A stretch of 64,000 nt of DNA from Acanthochlamys bracteata (GCA_019914995.1 CM034129.1:4849725-4913724), one strand, 5' to 3'; shown: positions 50,831 to 64,000, counted from the first letter of the stretch. Notes: generated by a model not told the origin, from the sequence alone. Translations and numbers: made by a program.

Positions 50831-53476
50831 TTACTTGGAATCTAAATGGAGCTTAATGGACATGTAGAGCAAGGTAAGCACCGCACCTTGAGGGATCGGA
50901 GCAAATCTTGCCAGGTAAGCACCCACCCACATTGCCACAACCACTAATACCACAACCCCGCTGCTGTTTTTCCCGCAAAGCCAACTTGCAAAATGGATGC
51001 ATAGAGAGAGTAGAATCCCTCCACTGCCTCCTAATAGCCATGCGATGAAGTAACCCATCTTAAATCCTCCGTCTAACTCTTTATCCAGTAAAGCAGCAAG
51101 CCCACACAGCGTGAGAGATGCTCGATGTCCCAGCGTTTGCATGAAGAACAGTGTCATGAAGGCAAACCTCAGCACATCACTGAAAGGGCGCCTCTCAGGG
51201 ATGGAGGTCTCTTGGTATGTATGTTCTTGATCATACCCCGAGTATGTCCTGTGCTTGTCCTCATACTGCGTTCGGCGTTTAAGTTCAGCCCATCTGTATG
51301 CCCTCCAATCATCAGAGTCTGGATCATATGTCCACTTCCTCCTCCTGAGCTGCTCGTTACCTCCTGGAAACATGAGTTTTCTGTCATACTTCGCCCTCAA
51401 GACTTCATCAGACAGCACCTGCATTAACAACCATGTACAAGGTAAAATCTCTAAGCCAATCTTACAGCTTTTTAACTGATTTAATGGCCTTTATGGTTTT
51501 TGTACCAAATTAAGAATTTCACAATCAATGAATCATAAATCATACATAGTGATAAGATCCCCTATATTGTTTCAAGCACCTCTCAATACTTCCTCATGAT
51601 AATCTTCCTCTTTAAGCACTTCAGTCCATAAGATGTCAATTTGTTATTTCACATTGGTAGAGGATGAAGGCGATCTCAACACGTTAGGGAGCTGCACCCG
51701 CTAAATCTCCTCAGAAAAGAACATGAGGTTATTGTGATTTGCACAAAAAATCCAACTTATACGGTTAACAGTTTTTAAATTGTAGTTCATTAGAATGTAT
51801 GAGAAAGATGGGAACACCATTTCAGACACAAGAGTAGGAGTTCACAACCTTATCCAGTCAGCAGAGCTACTATTCCACAGTTATGCTGTATTCTAACATT
51901 ATGATTTTCATGCAAATGCATGGAAAAATATTGGGCATAGGGTATAACTGGTAATGAGTATATGCAGTTAAATGAATACGCCGCACATGGAGATTGCCTA
52001 AAATGTCAAATGCAGTTTTGAAGTCTGTTCTACATTGGAATATGCAGAAGCCTCCACCAATGGCAAACCATGGGACTTGGAATATGATGCAGGACAATTA
52101 CAACTGAGAATGAAATAATTACCAGCTCAGAATGCAAAGTAGCTGTAGGTTAGCTTATTAAAGAGTATCTAGCTGCTATTCATAATCAAACAAAGAAAAG
52201 TTTTATTGTTAGACTTCTAGACATAATAACTGTAAGTCTATAGGTCTGATTTGTGATGCATAAGTGAAGCACAGATATACCTCATATGCAAATCGAATGC
52301 TCTTGAACAACTCCCCAGATTTGATATCCTTGCAGACATCTGGATGATACTGCAGAAGATTACATCCAGATAGACATAGGTTTTAAATAGAAAAATTAAA
52401 ACATATTCAGTAAAAAACTTATGCAGAACAGAAGACATTGAGAAAATAGAACCAGGAAAGAGCTTCAAAGAAATCTTAAGATGATTCGTATGCCACATAA
52501 ACAATATTATCAAAAGTTCCTAGAAGCCCTCATCATGCTATTCATTAATTAAATGATTAACAGCAAATTACATCTATTTCAAACTTGATTTTATGAGATT
52601 CTAGATTTCTGCATGAGAAAAAGAAACTCCATGATGATCAAAAACTTCAAAAAGGATTGAATCTCCCCTTCAATGGTTTTTTCAGTTCCAAAAATAATCG
52701 TTCTAGCCTTTAAGGAAGAAATTAACGATTAGTTAAGGGGCTACAAGCAAGTACTCCATTATATGGAAGCATTGCCATATCAGTAGAACATGTACATAAC
52801 TTCAATGCTAGAAATTATATAACTGAATCATCATTATTTTTAATCATTGTCCCATACATGAGTCTACTGGGATAAGGTTTAGTTGTTGTTGTCGTCCCAA
52901 ACACAGATTACCAATGTCCAAATGAAGTTTACAGCTACCAACACTCTGATAGCATTGTGCGTTCAGATTTCTACGAAGAAAACACGTAATAGAATCACAA
53001 TTAGAAATCTATTAATCTAGGGACAAATCCTACCATATATATTTGCTGAAAGTTAAATGCACAATACAAAAATTATGTTTGTTTATTATTCCAAATTACC
53101 ACAAAACCTGATCTGAACAAAACTAACTATAAATTTGCAACTTTTAACAAAGCATGTACCAAAGAGATCGAATCGGAACTAGAACAAAACGGAAACACAT
53201 AAATTTGAAGACCTTGCGAGCAAGGAGTCGGTAGGCTTGCTTGATTTGTGCGGCGGAGGCAGAGCGCGAGATACCTAGTATCGCATAGTGGTCTTGTTCT
53301 CCGGCGGAGGCAGCTGCAGGGGTCACTTTACGGAAATTATGGGACCCACAATAGCCCAACAGCAAGTGAGGGATTACGAACTGTTTCGGGGACGAGAGAA
53401 CGCCACCGACAACGGCAGATGAGGAGGAAGAAGAAGAAGAAGATATTCGTGTGAACAGTAAGAACGACGATTGCAT
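50831..53476 (-). CDS. J-domain (DnaJ-like) membrane protein, organelle-targeted
   Basis: Three exons on the minus strand, 53476-53213, 52349-52281 and 51418-50831, all phase 0, give 306 aa. The N-terminus (MQSSFLLFTRISSSSSSSSS) is Ser/Arg-rich and hydroxylated, like a plastid or mitochondrial transit peptide. The J-domain is about residues 62-125: DHYAILGISRSASAAQIKQA, YRLLARK, then YHPDV with the HPD motif at 90-92, then FAYEVLSDEVLRAKYDRKL. HPD is required to stimulate Hsp70. The C-terminal half has a charged linker (WKTYDPD-like, WRAYRWAELKRR) and about four hydrophobic segments (GYFIAWLLGGSGGILLSLCI, VVVLVVVAMWVGAYLA, VLTLLYMSI), so it is probably membrane-anchored. It resembles plant DJC-type proteins. 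The exact member and organelle are uncertain. It is divergent from the APS kinase gene. Confidence 0.88.
52855..52896 (+). mobile_element. SINE 3'-end fragment (Au-SINE-like) in J-protein intron 1
   Basis: ACATGAGTCTACTGGGATAA followed by GGTTTAGTTGTTGTTGTCG resembles the Au-type SINE 3' end (GTGGGATAAGGCTTTGTTGTTG as remembered). Short and diverged. Confidence 0.45.
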
Positions 53477-54228
53477 CGTTCCTTCAGCTGCTGGTGATCG
53501 CCGGCGCGGCGAGATTTCTGTTCTTCTTAATAGAGAAAGATCTGTCGGACAAGTTCGATTGTAGAGTTGTTAACAAAATAACAATTAGAGTCATAGACCC
53601 CTCCTTTAAGATAGTTTTCCATAATTACCCTTTACCATTCATAAGGTCAATATTGTTGTGTTTTGGTTTTTTTGGGTTAATAAGGGTATAATAGGCATTT
53701 AGTTGAGTTTATTACAGAGAGGAGACTGTCGTCTTCTTCGAAATTTTTTTTTTTCTGTTTTTCCCTTTTTAGTTCCGATACTAACGGAACGCTTCGAACA
53801 TTCCCAACCAAACATTCGTTTCCTTTTATATAGAATCTAACCAGATCTTCTTAATCAGATTCATTCCTTCATTCATACATTCGCACCTGTTGTGATTTTC
53901 TAAGAGATTGGAGATTATAGGTTTGTTTTTATTTTGAGAAATTTGGTACATTTTATTCAGGGAAATTGATGCACTTGTTTTCTGTTGGAAGTTATGTATC
54001 TGTTAATGTAAACGGTCTGTTGTTTTGATATGTGTGTGTTCACCATTTTTTTGTTTGGTGTTTGATTTAATTTGTATGATCACAAGAGCTTACTCTTTTA
54101 TTTTTTAGAAGGCAAAATCTTGTAGATCACAACCCTGGTGCACGCTGTCTTTAATTACTTGCTTTAAGTTTTTGGATTTTGATTTCTGGAATTTAAGGAG
54201 GATTGCTTTGTGTATTAGGTGAAATCAG
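53477..54228. promoter_or_regulatory. Divergent promoter region of J-protein and APS kinase genes
   Basis: The two start codons lie 752 bp apart, head to head. A run of T (about 53747-53757) and a TATA-like TTTTATATAGAA near 53825 precede the APS kinase side. TTATAG/GTTTGT at 53920-53921 and AAATCAG directly before the ATG at 54229 fit a leader intron of about 308 bp whose acceptor abuts the start codon. This is inference from splice motifs. Confidence 0.45.
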
Positions 54229-57200
54229 ATGTCTTCAATTGGGAAGCCAGCAAATGTATTTTGGCACGAATGCCAGGTCGGGAAGCTAGATAGGCAAAAG
54301 CTGCTGAATCAGAAAGGTTGCGTTGTTTGGGTTACTGGACTCAGCGGCTCAGGTTAGTTGCTGTGATTTCCTTGATTGGACATTTGTTTTTGGTTGCAAA
54401 TGTGTCTTTATGTAACATACATAAAAATTAATATTAGTTTAATGTGTGAATTTTCATGTATAAAAGAAACAGGATCAGTTTTCTTAGCCTTTAGTGCCAT
54501 TTAAGAAGAGTTTCCATAATCTCCAAGTTTCTAGTTCTGCCCTATCAATTAGAATGTTCATCTTTTGCGCTAGACGCAACTAGAAATGCGCTCCAGATAT
54601 TTTCAGCAGTGCATGTTTGAACAGCACTGCAATCAAACTCTCTATGCAAAAATTGGGTCGGTGGATTAGTTAAATGGTTTATAACACATAGAAACTTGTT
54701 ATTGTCATCCAGGTATCTGCATGCAAATATTCATCTTCATTGCTTGGCATTGTGTGTAAGGCGAAGTTCTATCTGCATTTCATTAATACTTTTCATCTGT
54801 ATGTCTAGTAGCTTCACACGTATTGTTGCTGAAAGTTTGGAACTATACAGGCTTCTGTCTTGATTGATACTTTGATGAAAACCTGTGTTTTTAAGACTTG
54901 AGGAGATGTTACTTCTCAACACAGGATCAATGGCGTAGTACCTTATTAAGAACTCTTTAGATCCTCTAATGCATTTAAGTTATTTTCAGTAGAGGGAACA
55001 GGTAGGAGGTTTTGCCAACATTCTTACTGATGAAATGTCACATTTAGCTAAATGTTTCTAACTTGACATTTTATCTTTCCTAAAGTAACCACATTAGCAG
55101 TTTACCTACATTTGTGTCTTTACCAATTTGATCCTGACAAAGAGAACATGTTTTTCTTAGGGAAAAGCACATTAGCATGTACATTAGGTAGAGAGTTGCA
55201 CACTAGAGGAAAGCTTTCTTATGTCCTTGATGGTGACAACCTTAGACACGGACTGAACAAGAATCTCAGCTTTTCAGCAGAAGATCGTGCAGAAAATATA
55301 CGCAGGGTTGGTAAGTGTACTGTATAGCTACCTAATTGTGTCCAACTCTAATATAAGGTACTTCACATTGTTTCTATATTCAAACATATAGCTTAGCCAA
55401 TTCAGTTCTAACTTTATCTTTGAGGATTTCTTGTATTGTCGTTCAATAATATAAGATGCATCTTTGTGCAGGGGAAGTGGCAAAGCTTTTTGCAGATGCG
55501 GGCATAATATGCATTGCAAGTTTGATATCTCCATATAGGAAAGATCGAGACTCATGCCGTGCCTTACTGAGTGATGATAGTTTTATAGAGGTTGTTATGC
55601 ATGTCTATTTTACTCGTGCTATTGCAGAGTTGCTCCTTTTTCAGATTATCATATTGTTTCTCCTTTTGTAGGTATATATGAATATGCCTCTAGAGTTATG
55701 CGAGTCAAGGGATCCAAAAGGCCTTTACAAGCTTGCCCGTGCTGGAAAGATAAAAGGTGAGACTTAGTGTTCGTAACAACTCAGAAGTAGTTTGTTGTGT
55801 TTCAAATTCTCTGATATTCTGTAATGAGCAGAGTCAAGAGAATTCAACAAACATATTAAGGAAATAGTAACTGGCTTCGATGTTGATCCCAGTTTCTTAC
55901 AAATAGACGGGTAAATGTTTGGTTGTGTTTGCTCAATTAAATGCTTTTTGAAGTATGCCAGACTAATCCTTGAAATGATTGAAATCCCTTTTTTGCTTCT
56001 GAATTTCAGCAAGTACTTTGATTTTCTTGATTTAAGCTTCATTTTCTCAAGCATTTTATAATGGAAGATATCTGAGCACCATGTCATTATGTTGCCAAAA
56101 TATCAAATTTAATTGTTTTTCTTATAAAGTGCAATTTTCAATTCATATGGTGCTTTTTACGAACTATCTATTTGTCGCATCCTCTAATCCGGACTTGAAT
56201 AAGATTCAGTTGCTTCAACCCACAAAGGATCTGAGGAACAAGAATCACTCCGAGCAGACCTTTCAGAGGTTATAGCTTTGCACCAGTCTCATTTAATTCC
56301 AGCTGCAGCTTCGCTTCTCCAATAACTTCTCAATGTACTTGTCTAGTCTGATTTTTGTCTTGCCCAACACATGCTAGTAAAATCTATCTCTGGTTTTGTG
56401 CTCTTTCATTCTGCCACTTCTACGGTCTCTACGGCCCACCGTGCCACAATGCATGCAAGTTTGCCTTGTTACAACTCTATTCCATGATATTTAGGCATTT
56501 ATCTTCACCTTTTTTTGCTCTCATCAGCTTTACAATTTGATACCACATGGAAGAACAAACTAAATGCAGTCTTTTTCCATTTGGTTCAGGAGGTTTCGTT
56601 GTAGCTTTAGGTCAGTTCTGATCCATGCAAAATCCCTCAGCCATCATCTGAATCTGAAATTCAACTCGAAGCACCATTGACCATTATCACCCAAACAATG
56701 ACAACATGATCTGATTTATGCCTTGGACCTACATGTAACGATTACTCATGGACTGTGACTGTCAATTGAAATTTAAATTGACTACCTTCCAGTCTTTGGT
56801 ATCGGGAGTTCCATAAAGCGATTGTTGTATGCTTCTGCATGAACATGACCATGCCCATAAAATACCCTTTATCACAGTGAAACAAAGATAAAAGGCTAGC
56901 TGATTTTCTGTAAGAGATGTCTAGGGGACATTGAAAAGCCATGATTCCCAAGTCATCTCAAATTGAATTTTCATTTTGATTACTTTCCACACAAGCTATT
57001 TTGTGATTATCATAGATATGAGCTTCTTAAGATGTATCATCTGTAACGTGAATATAATGCAGTGTTGAATTTTAGTCGTATCATTTGTAGCCAACTGATT
57101 CAAACCTAGAGTGAATTTGCTAGTATGACCTGCATGTAACTACAATATTTTGATAAATCCTTGGCATGCTAAATTGATTATGTGTTCAGGTTTTACTGGG

Positions 57201-57939
57201 ATTGATGATCCATATGAACCGCCTCTGAATTGTGAGGTATTTTTACTTCATGCTATAATATCCTTCTATGATGCTAAATAGTCTCAATGGCTATCATGTA
57301 CATGGTTGTGTTGATACTCTATATGTGTACATTCGTTAGTCCTTGTAGAAGTTATATAACTTACTCTGGAAGACATACAGAACTGCTGATGTAGCGTTGA
57401 TCAAATATGACAAAGTTGCAGATACTGAGCCTTTATTTAGTTTGCTACTGACATTGTTATGGTAAACAGTTTGGATTATACGTACTGGTTTGAGTTTGGG
57501 TAATGATGGATCAGGATTGTAAGGTCTTAGGTAATGTGAAACGAGAAAGTAACTTGCAATACATATTAGTAACCATGCATATAGAAAATTTAGTAAGATT
57601 ACATATTTGCGGAGTTCGCAAGAATTATCATCTTTGCACGGATGTGTGCGTCCCATGATCTCTTCTGATTGCTTAACCATATACTTTGAATTCTGCTATT
57701 TGCATTGAGAGTTATACTTGGGAGATATCTGTAACTTCCTTGACCTTTTATACAACTGTTAACCACAGCATTCTGATTGAATTTGTTCTATTAGTCACAT
57801 AGAGCTTCCTGTCATAATATGTTGGTTGCTTCCTTGCCAGATTGAAATATGCCAAGAAGATGGTGTTTGTCCAAGCCCCATCAATATGGCTGGCAAAGTT
57901 GTGACTTACTTGGATGACAAGGGTTTTCTTCAAGTGTAG
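54229..57939 (+). CDS. APK3: Adenylyl-sulfate (APS) kinase, cytosolic APK3-like
   Basis: Six exons: 54229-54352, 55161-55310, 55472-55590, 55672-55756, 57190-57236, 57841-57939. All phases join, giving 207 aa (Arabidopsis APK3 about 208). The enzyme phosphorylates APS with ATP to PAPS, the sulfate donor for sulfotransferases. Motifs: P-loop GLSGSGKS (residues 37-44, split by intron 1 after SGS), [74 protein letters not shown] and [11 protein letters not shown] (lid and substrate site). The start [20 protein letters not shown] has no plastid transit peptide, unlike APK1, 2 and 4, so cytosolic APK3 is the best match. All catalytic motifs look intact. Intron 4 is the longest at 1433 bp. Confidence 0.95.
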
Positions 57940-60900
57940 CCAGCAACTCACTGACACATGGATGGTTTCAACTCTTGGGATTGCCTAACACTCAATGAAA
58001 CCTCTAACCATTTTCACCTTGCTTTTGTTAAAGTTGGATAGCATTTACGTGGTGCTTTGGCCAGGCCTATTCCTTGCCAGCTACTTCATCACCGTCGACT
58101 AACGATAAATTCTTTTGTACAACATCCTTTCTTTATTTGAGTCTTTGATTCAACTCTTCGCATAGGCATTTAGGAGGGGAAAAAAAAGGGGTATAGCAGT
58201 GACCTGATCTCCAAGAGATCGTGGAACCACTTGATATAGGTGGTGTAAGGAGCGCGGTAAAGGTTTGTGTAAGAATTTTCTCAGAACTTCAGTTTTGGAA
58301 ACTATTGGAATGTGTATTTGCACTTACTGGATATATTGTAGCTTATGTATTTTGCAGTTATTTTCTTCGTTCATGTGATATTACGTACTTAAATGATCAG
58401 ATGCAAGAAAGAAAAGCTACAACATCTTTGCAATACCGTACTTTCAACATATTTAAAACCTCAAACAAACTTATACAATCCAACTTTAAAATAAATACAC
58501 AGATTAAGTAAAAAAAAGTTCACGCGAACGTTACTTATATGAGTATTATAGTGCCAATCACCAATTAAGACATTGTAGTAGTTCTTTCTGAATTATTTAA
58601 AATTTATTTTAAATTTACTTCTTACAAAATTCATTTCTTCTTCTTTTATTTCTTCTTTTCTTCTTCTTCTTCTGATTCTTCTGAGTTAGATGATGATTCT
58701 GATCAGGAGCAGGAGGAGGATGATGTGGGCGGTTATCGGCATCACTCAGATTGACGAGCGAATCCTGCCATTGCGTTGTGTAGTATTTTCTACTTGTTTA
58801 ATTTTTCTTTCCCCGAAATCTTTTGTTGTTGTTTGTTCATTGGTTTTTTTTTTTTAAATTTTCTTTTAGGATAGTTGTGCTGTTTGTATGTAGATGGTCG
58901 GTGGTTCGAGATCTTGTGCTTGGAAGGGAGAAAACAGGATTATCCGTAATATGATTCAATATAGTCAACGAAAATTTTGCATTTGATAGTTTAGGATATC
59001 TCTGATGAGGAAAAGTTTGCCTTTGATGCTATAACCTTGGTGTTCTAGCAGTTTTGGATTGCAATGCTTGTTAATGTCTAGATGATGCTTAGCACTTTCA
59101 GAGTTGGTGTTGCCTACACATAATAGCCTTTGCAGTTATTTGGAGTGATTAGATGTTGAATTGTTTATTTGAGGATGAGAAGATTTTGGTCGACCACCCT
59201 TGGTGAATATAGAGTGCTGGGTATGCTTCTTTTCAAGCTCTTGGACTGTAATTGTCTGTTTCCTTCAGTTTTCTTTTAACAGAAACATACTCCAAATCGA
59301 ATTATCCACGGAGTAAGATAATAGTCTTCATTAGTTTCAAACAAGTTGCTTGGATTCAGATTTTGCTAGCTTTTACAAAGTATACCATACAACCATTTGG
59401 TGTTGAAGATCACGAAATAGCTTTGGCTAGGTTTTACTGACTCAGCAAAGGAGATTGAGTTGTGTCACGTATAAACTCTATATGTTGAAACCAGTAATAC
59501 TGGCCTTGAAAGATAAGGTTTGGTTGGTGAATTTTCTTGTCGGTTTAGCGTGCTAAGCTTGTCACCCAAAGGGGCATGATGATTGCTAAATAAGAACCAT
59601 AACTTGGGTGGGCACATTTGTATACGTAAATGTTAACATTAACTACTTGGGATTCAACGTTAGGTTTGACTCCTGATCTTATCACGAGGTTTGTGTTTTG
59701 AGAAAGACAAACTGTGAATGAATGTCTTTTTTGTGGTGAGAGAAGTTAATGGATTGTATGTCAAATAGTTGCTGAAATATTGCTAGTGTGGTACACAGGA
59801 TGACTTGCCTTTTGTTTTGGCCTTGCTTGCTCTACTTTGGGAGCCGCTTGGCTATATTTTTATGGTCTTCATGTTATATTACTGAAAAGGTGGGGAATTC
59901 TCTTAACTCATTTTCCTTTGGAATTTATGTTTGGAAGAATATTTTATAAAAATAGACGTTCTCCTACTGTATAACTTTGTCCATGTATCGTATAAATCTT
60001 TGCAGTGACTTAGATGAAATATACTGTGGTGCAGTTGTTTAAGTTGTTCCCATGCAGCACAGTTCTCAGTATGGTTTGTGCTTGATTACTTAGCTACTGA
60101 TAAATTTGCCAATAGTGTATTAGGTAATAGGACCTTATGAAGTACTTAAACAAAATAAATTTTGGAGTCTCAAAATGGTGATAAGGATCTCCGATTCAAG
60201 TATCTTATGTAGCCCAATTTTGCTGTATTGGGAGCTTGGTTTGCTTGGGTGTTGGTGCACTGTTATGTGATGTCAACTTTTTGTTATATTTTCTAAATTC
60301 TCTGTTAGAGTAGTAAAAAACATTTGTTCCTTACATACTATTTCTGCTTGCAGAAAATGTTATCATTGTTGCGGAATGGGTATCTTGCAATATTTGTTTG
60401 CTTATTGTAGATGTGATAAATATAACCTATGGTAAGATTTGATCTTGTTTGTCCATATGCCTGGATAGTGAAGACAGGCTAAAAAAGATCTGGTAACTAT
60501 ATTTATCTATTACTTTTGAGATTATTGCCATGGTGTATTTTTTGAGTTTGTTCCATAATCACAGTTTTAGGGTCATAGGTAGTGGCGTCCTTGTGCTGTT
60601 CATATGTCATTTGAAGTCAAGTACCCGATAATGCTAAAATTGGCATGAAAATTCATTGTGTTACATGATGTTATCTAGTTCCTTTTGTAGGATATTATCC
60701 TTATTAAGTGGCTTTGAGTGTTTATGTGTTTGTTCAAACTAAAAAGCTGTTTGTATGAGTTGGTAAATAATCGTTTGCGCTATATAGATTGTTCATATTA
60801 GAAAGGCACCTTGCATGCTCCTTTTATCCAAATGGCACATGTGAATATTGTCAAGGTATGAAGTTATGCTCTTATGGTAAAATATACTTTTGAGTAATGT

Positions 60901-63900
60901 CTGGTCAAAGGCTCAACTACAGGACGAGTGACAGCTAGGACATGTTTGAGATGCCTCACTGTGACAGGCTTCCATTAGTAATAGCTTAATGTTGTACTTC
61001 TTTAGCAGCTTACTCTTCAGAGAATGCAATCCTAGGAGTGTTTTTGTGGTTCCTGTAATATTTAAGTTTTTGAAAGTCATGATCTTAATTGTCCTGTAAT
61101 ATTTCACCATTTCCTCCTCTTGAGGAATGGCTGCAGCATCAGTTGATTTGAAAAATATCAAGAGTTAAGCATTTTTTGTGTGGTTTCACATACAAGGAGC
61201 TGGTGGTAGCATTTGTTTAGGTTTGTTATCGAGTTCTTTGTCTTGACAGGTAGATTTAGAGAAGAAATGTGCATCTCCCTTTTCATGTGGTTGATAATGA
61301 TTAGAGTTCTTTTCTAGAAAATTATTGAGTGGATGCTTCTCATAAAGTTGAAGGATTGAACCAGAATGAGTTGAGTTTTTAGGTTCTGTCAGGATGGTTC
61401 GCGAACATAAACATGCTATTATGCTCATTATTGGGTTTGAAGATTGGTCTGCAGTATTGATTTCACCTTTTCTATGCATTCAGTTGTTTTTTATGGAGTG
61501 TAACCTTTGTCGAAAGATTTAATTCAAGCACTATCAGTTGCTTTCATGACTTCTTTTTATCGAATCTAAGTACTTGTATGATTAACATTCAAAATCCAGA
61601 GGCCAAGCTAATTTGCTCCTGAATTCTCATACTTGCTTTCCTGACATTTCCTGGAGATACTTGGTATTTTTTATGTAAACTTGTAAAGGAGCTTTGATGT
61701 CTGAATTCCTGAAGAAGCAACAAAATGTGGACAGCTACAGGTATGTCTTACTCACGGATAATTATCATTCTGAAAAACAGTCTTAAGAACGTATGCCTTG
61801 GTCGTACTAGGCCTTTATTATCAGTGCCTTGAATAACTGGTTTCTTTCCATTCCACCTTGTTCATAACAAACTTTACGCTGTAGGCAAAATCTGCAAAAC
61901 TCAAATTGCTTATCTTTTTTCTCCTTTTCTAAGTTCTCATTTCTTTGTTTGCTTATATGGCCCTCACGAATTCGCAAGTTTTAATTCCGTCACTAGATGT
62001 TCGTGGTACTAACGGTTGAATAACAGAGAACAAACAAAGTTTTTATTGGAGTTTCAGAATGCGCTGGAGGCTCGTGTTTAAATAGCTTGATTGTTTCTTC
62101 ATGAATTGTGGGGCTCTTGTTTGTTCATCCTAGCTATTTGATTGATATACTGTCAGACACGTTACATGTTTGATAGTCCCATAGAAGGAATAGCATTGGA
62201 AATGTTTTCCATTATCCTGAATTGCATCACCCTAGCTATTGCAAAGCTACACCTTTATTAGTGGGAATGAAAGATTCTCTTCTATCATTTTCCATGATGG
62301 GATGGATTGATTCTGTATGAGTGGTGGGCAAATGTGTCATAACTGAAACTAAAGCTTATTAATGACTCAATTTTTTACATGCTTTTAATATAATGCGGAC
62401 CTAAGTTGATTAATGTGGCTCCATTTAATCTTGCTTTTCATCAATGTGGAGTAGTCTTTTGGGGGGGTCCTTGAAAGGTTATCCCCATTAGAAAGGAGAA
62501 ACAACCCATGTTGAGGTTTGCCAACTTTGTCTCACCAACATACTCATTGGCTTTTATTAGTCTTGTAAAGTTTTTGATGTTATTATCAGCGGTATAAGTT
62601 CGTATTAAAAAAAAACAAAAACATAATTAACAGGAAGTCCATGAAGAAATTCTTTTGTAAGGTATTGCAAATTGTTTTTTTTTGTTTTTGTCAGCGACTA
62701 TATGGAGTCTTAATTGCTGTGATTAGAGTTAGGTTCATGTGTTGGCCGATCCTTTGTTGGTTATGAACTGAGAGACAAATGGAGTCATAATTGGCGCCAG
62801 AAATGTCGACAAAACCTTATCACTAATATTCACCCTTATCAACACAACCCATCTCTCTTTCTAATTAATCGAATGATTGAAGAAAAAAGTATCTTTTTCC
62901 AAATACTAATGCATACTTCTTCTCTGTTAATTTGTTGAAATGTTACATATCGATACTCTATCCTTGCTCTGTTTATCAAGTGCAATCTCGCTGTTCCAAG
63001 ATTGAATCGGCACCTTGTTGTTGTTGAGAGGATTACAAAAACATTACCTTCCATCTCGCTCACAAAACAGAAGAGTTTTTTTGACAGAAAGTAAACTTTC
63101 AATTTTTCAATTTATATTTTTAATAAATTTTATATAGCAAAATAATATTATTATTTAATTCTATTATCTTTTAAATTAAAAAATAAATTTTATTTTTTAT
63201 AAAATAAAATTATCTTCTGTCTAGAAAATTAATTTTTAAAAGTATTTTCAAATGCGTCAGAGACCTTTTCAACTCTATGTTATTGTAGTTGTGAACTACA
63301 TTTGATTACTATGGTCTTGTTTGTGTTTTGACATAACAAAATAGTTTCTTGCTGCAGTGATATGTAGTAAAACATGAATAAGTTCATATTGGAGCATATT
63401 TTAAATGTTTATAATTGAGTTTAGTTAAAATAAAGAAAGTAAAATTTTTTAAAAAATAAAGTAGAAGTGGAGTTCAGTATTTATGTTTTAATAATTTTTA
63501 AAAATATGTTGAAAATTAAAAAATATAATTATATTAAAAAATATGTAAATAAGAAAATTGTAACTGAAATTTTTTATGTAGAAATGGAGTTCTAAATTTT
63601 TTGTGTAATTAAAATATATGAAATATTCGGAATTCAAAATCTGACGAAATAAAATAAAATTACGGGCGTTTGAAATACGCGAATAAAGCATAGCAAAAGC
63701 ACAACAGTTCAATTATATTTATTGTTGGGGTAAAGCGTTCAACCCCACTATTTAATATTATATATTATTAAGCTTGTTTTATGTCAATGATTAATTTTTG
63801 TTAAATAGATATTAGTCAAGTTTAAAGTCGGAACCTAACAAAAGATCAAAATATTGTTGTTGTTGTTGTTCTGAAAACAAACAAGGAACAGTTAATAGAA

Positions 63901-63964
63901 GGAAAAAAGAGAAACATTCGCTGCTTCCAAAGATCAAAATATCGTAACCAGGGTATATGGAGTG
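57940..63964. other. 6-kb gene-poor tail, T-rich, intron/UTR-like
   Basis: After the APS kinase 3' UTR there is no supported gene. The forward frame at 58221-58511 is not a known family. 58663-58754 encodes a Ser/Asp/Glu-rich end, SSSSDSSELDDDSDQEQEED then VGGYRHHSD and a stop, like an acidic protein C-terminus, but no upstream exon was found. From 58760 to about 63050 the DNA is T-rich and mixed-composition, like long introns or 3' UTR on the plus strand, and unlike the AT-repeat spacers elsewhere. 63100-63260 and 63390-63690 are AT-rich MITE-like. Confidence 0.4.
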
Positions 63965-64000
63965 ATGGCTTTCGAGAAGAATATTGGAGCCGTTTGGGAA
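63965..64000 (+). CDS. Possible gene start at the window edge
   Basis: An ATG at 63965 opens 12 codons (MAFEKNIGAVWE) to the end of the window. It is preceded by a purine-rich segment and a (TTG)n run near 63854-63870. Too short to identify. It could be a chance frame. Confidence 0.2.
   Translation, partial: MAFEKNIGAVWE

Noticed and set aside
58221..58511. 96-aa forward frame after APS kinase
   Set aside because: Starts well but drifts into AT-rich text with no family motif. Likely 3' flank.
58900..58925. tRNA T-arm-like GGTGGTTCGAGATC
   Set aside because: No matching acceptor, D or anticodon arms around it.

Overview
This is a stretch of nuclear DNA from a flowering plant, most likely a dicot. 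It is strongly AT-rich. Its genes are split by GT/AG introns, and its intergenic DNA is full of short AT-rich transposon relics. The protein families (OBERON, plant SAP zinc fingers, plant WNK kinase, DUF868, plant O-fucosyltransferase) are plant-specific or plant-type. No species is claimed.

Layout, left to right. An OBERON4/TITANIA-like PHD protein (1486-5570, +). A stress-associated AN1/C2H2 zinc-finger gene with a one-base frameshift (6792-9607, +). A WDR5B-like WD40 gene (10723-13027, +). A decayed copper amine oxidase on the opposite strand (13326-14630, -). A DUF868 gene (17244-18116, +). A two-exon gene for a small conserved peptide (23131-23486, +). A hAT-type MITE with 8-bp target duplication (24726-25577). 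An O-fucosyltransferase (28835-32277, +). An unprocessed, decayed zeta-carotene desaturase copy (33452-37112, +). A WNK1-like kinase whose frame continues past a TGA (40669-43375, +). A TRIM retrotransposon (44894-45419, -). A candidate TIR element carrying a fragment of a lesion-inducing-like (HRLI) gene (47702-50545). A J-domain membrane protein (50831-53476, -), divergent from a cytosolic-type APS kinase (54229-57939, +). The final 6 kb have no convincing gene.

The genes do not form a pathway or operon. They are independent housekeeping and regulatory genes: chromatin and meristem (OBE4-like, WDR5B-like), stress signalling (SAP, WNK), glycan transfer (O-FucT), protein folding (J-domain) and sulfate activation (APS kinase).

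The notable content is gene decay and transposon activity: three dead gene copies, two live-looking genes with single lesions (SAP frameshift, WNK in-frame stop), inverted MITE pairs able to form long foldbacks, and a likely gene-capturing TIR element. Exon boundaries were read by eye from GT/AG sites, reading frame and remembered family conservation. No searches were run.
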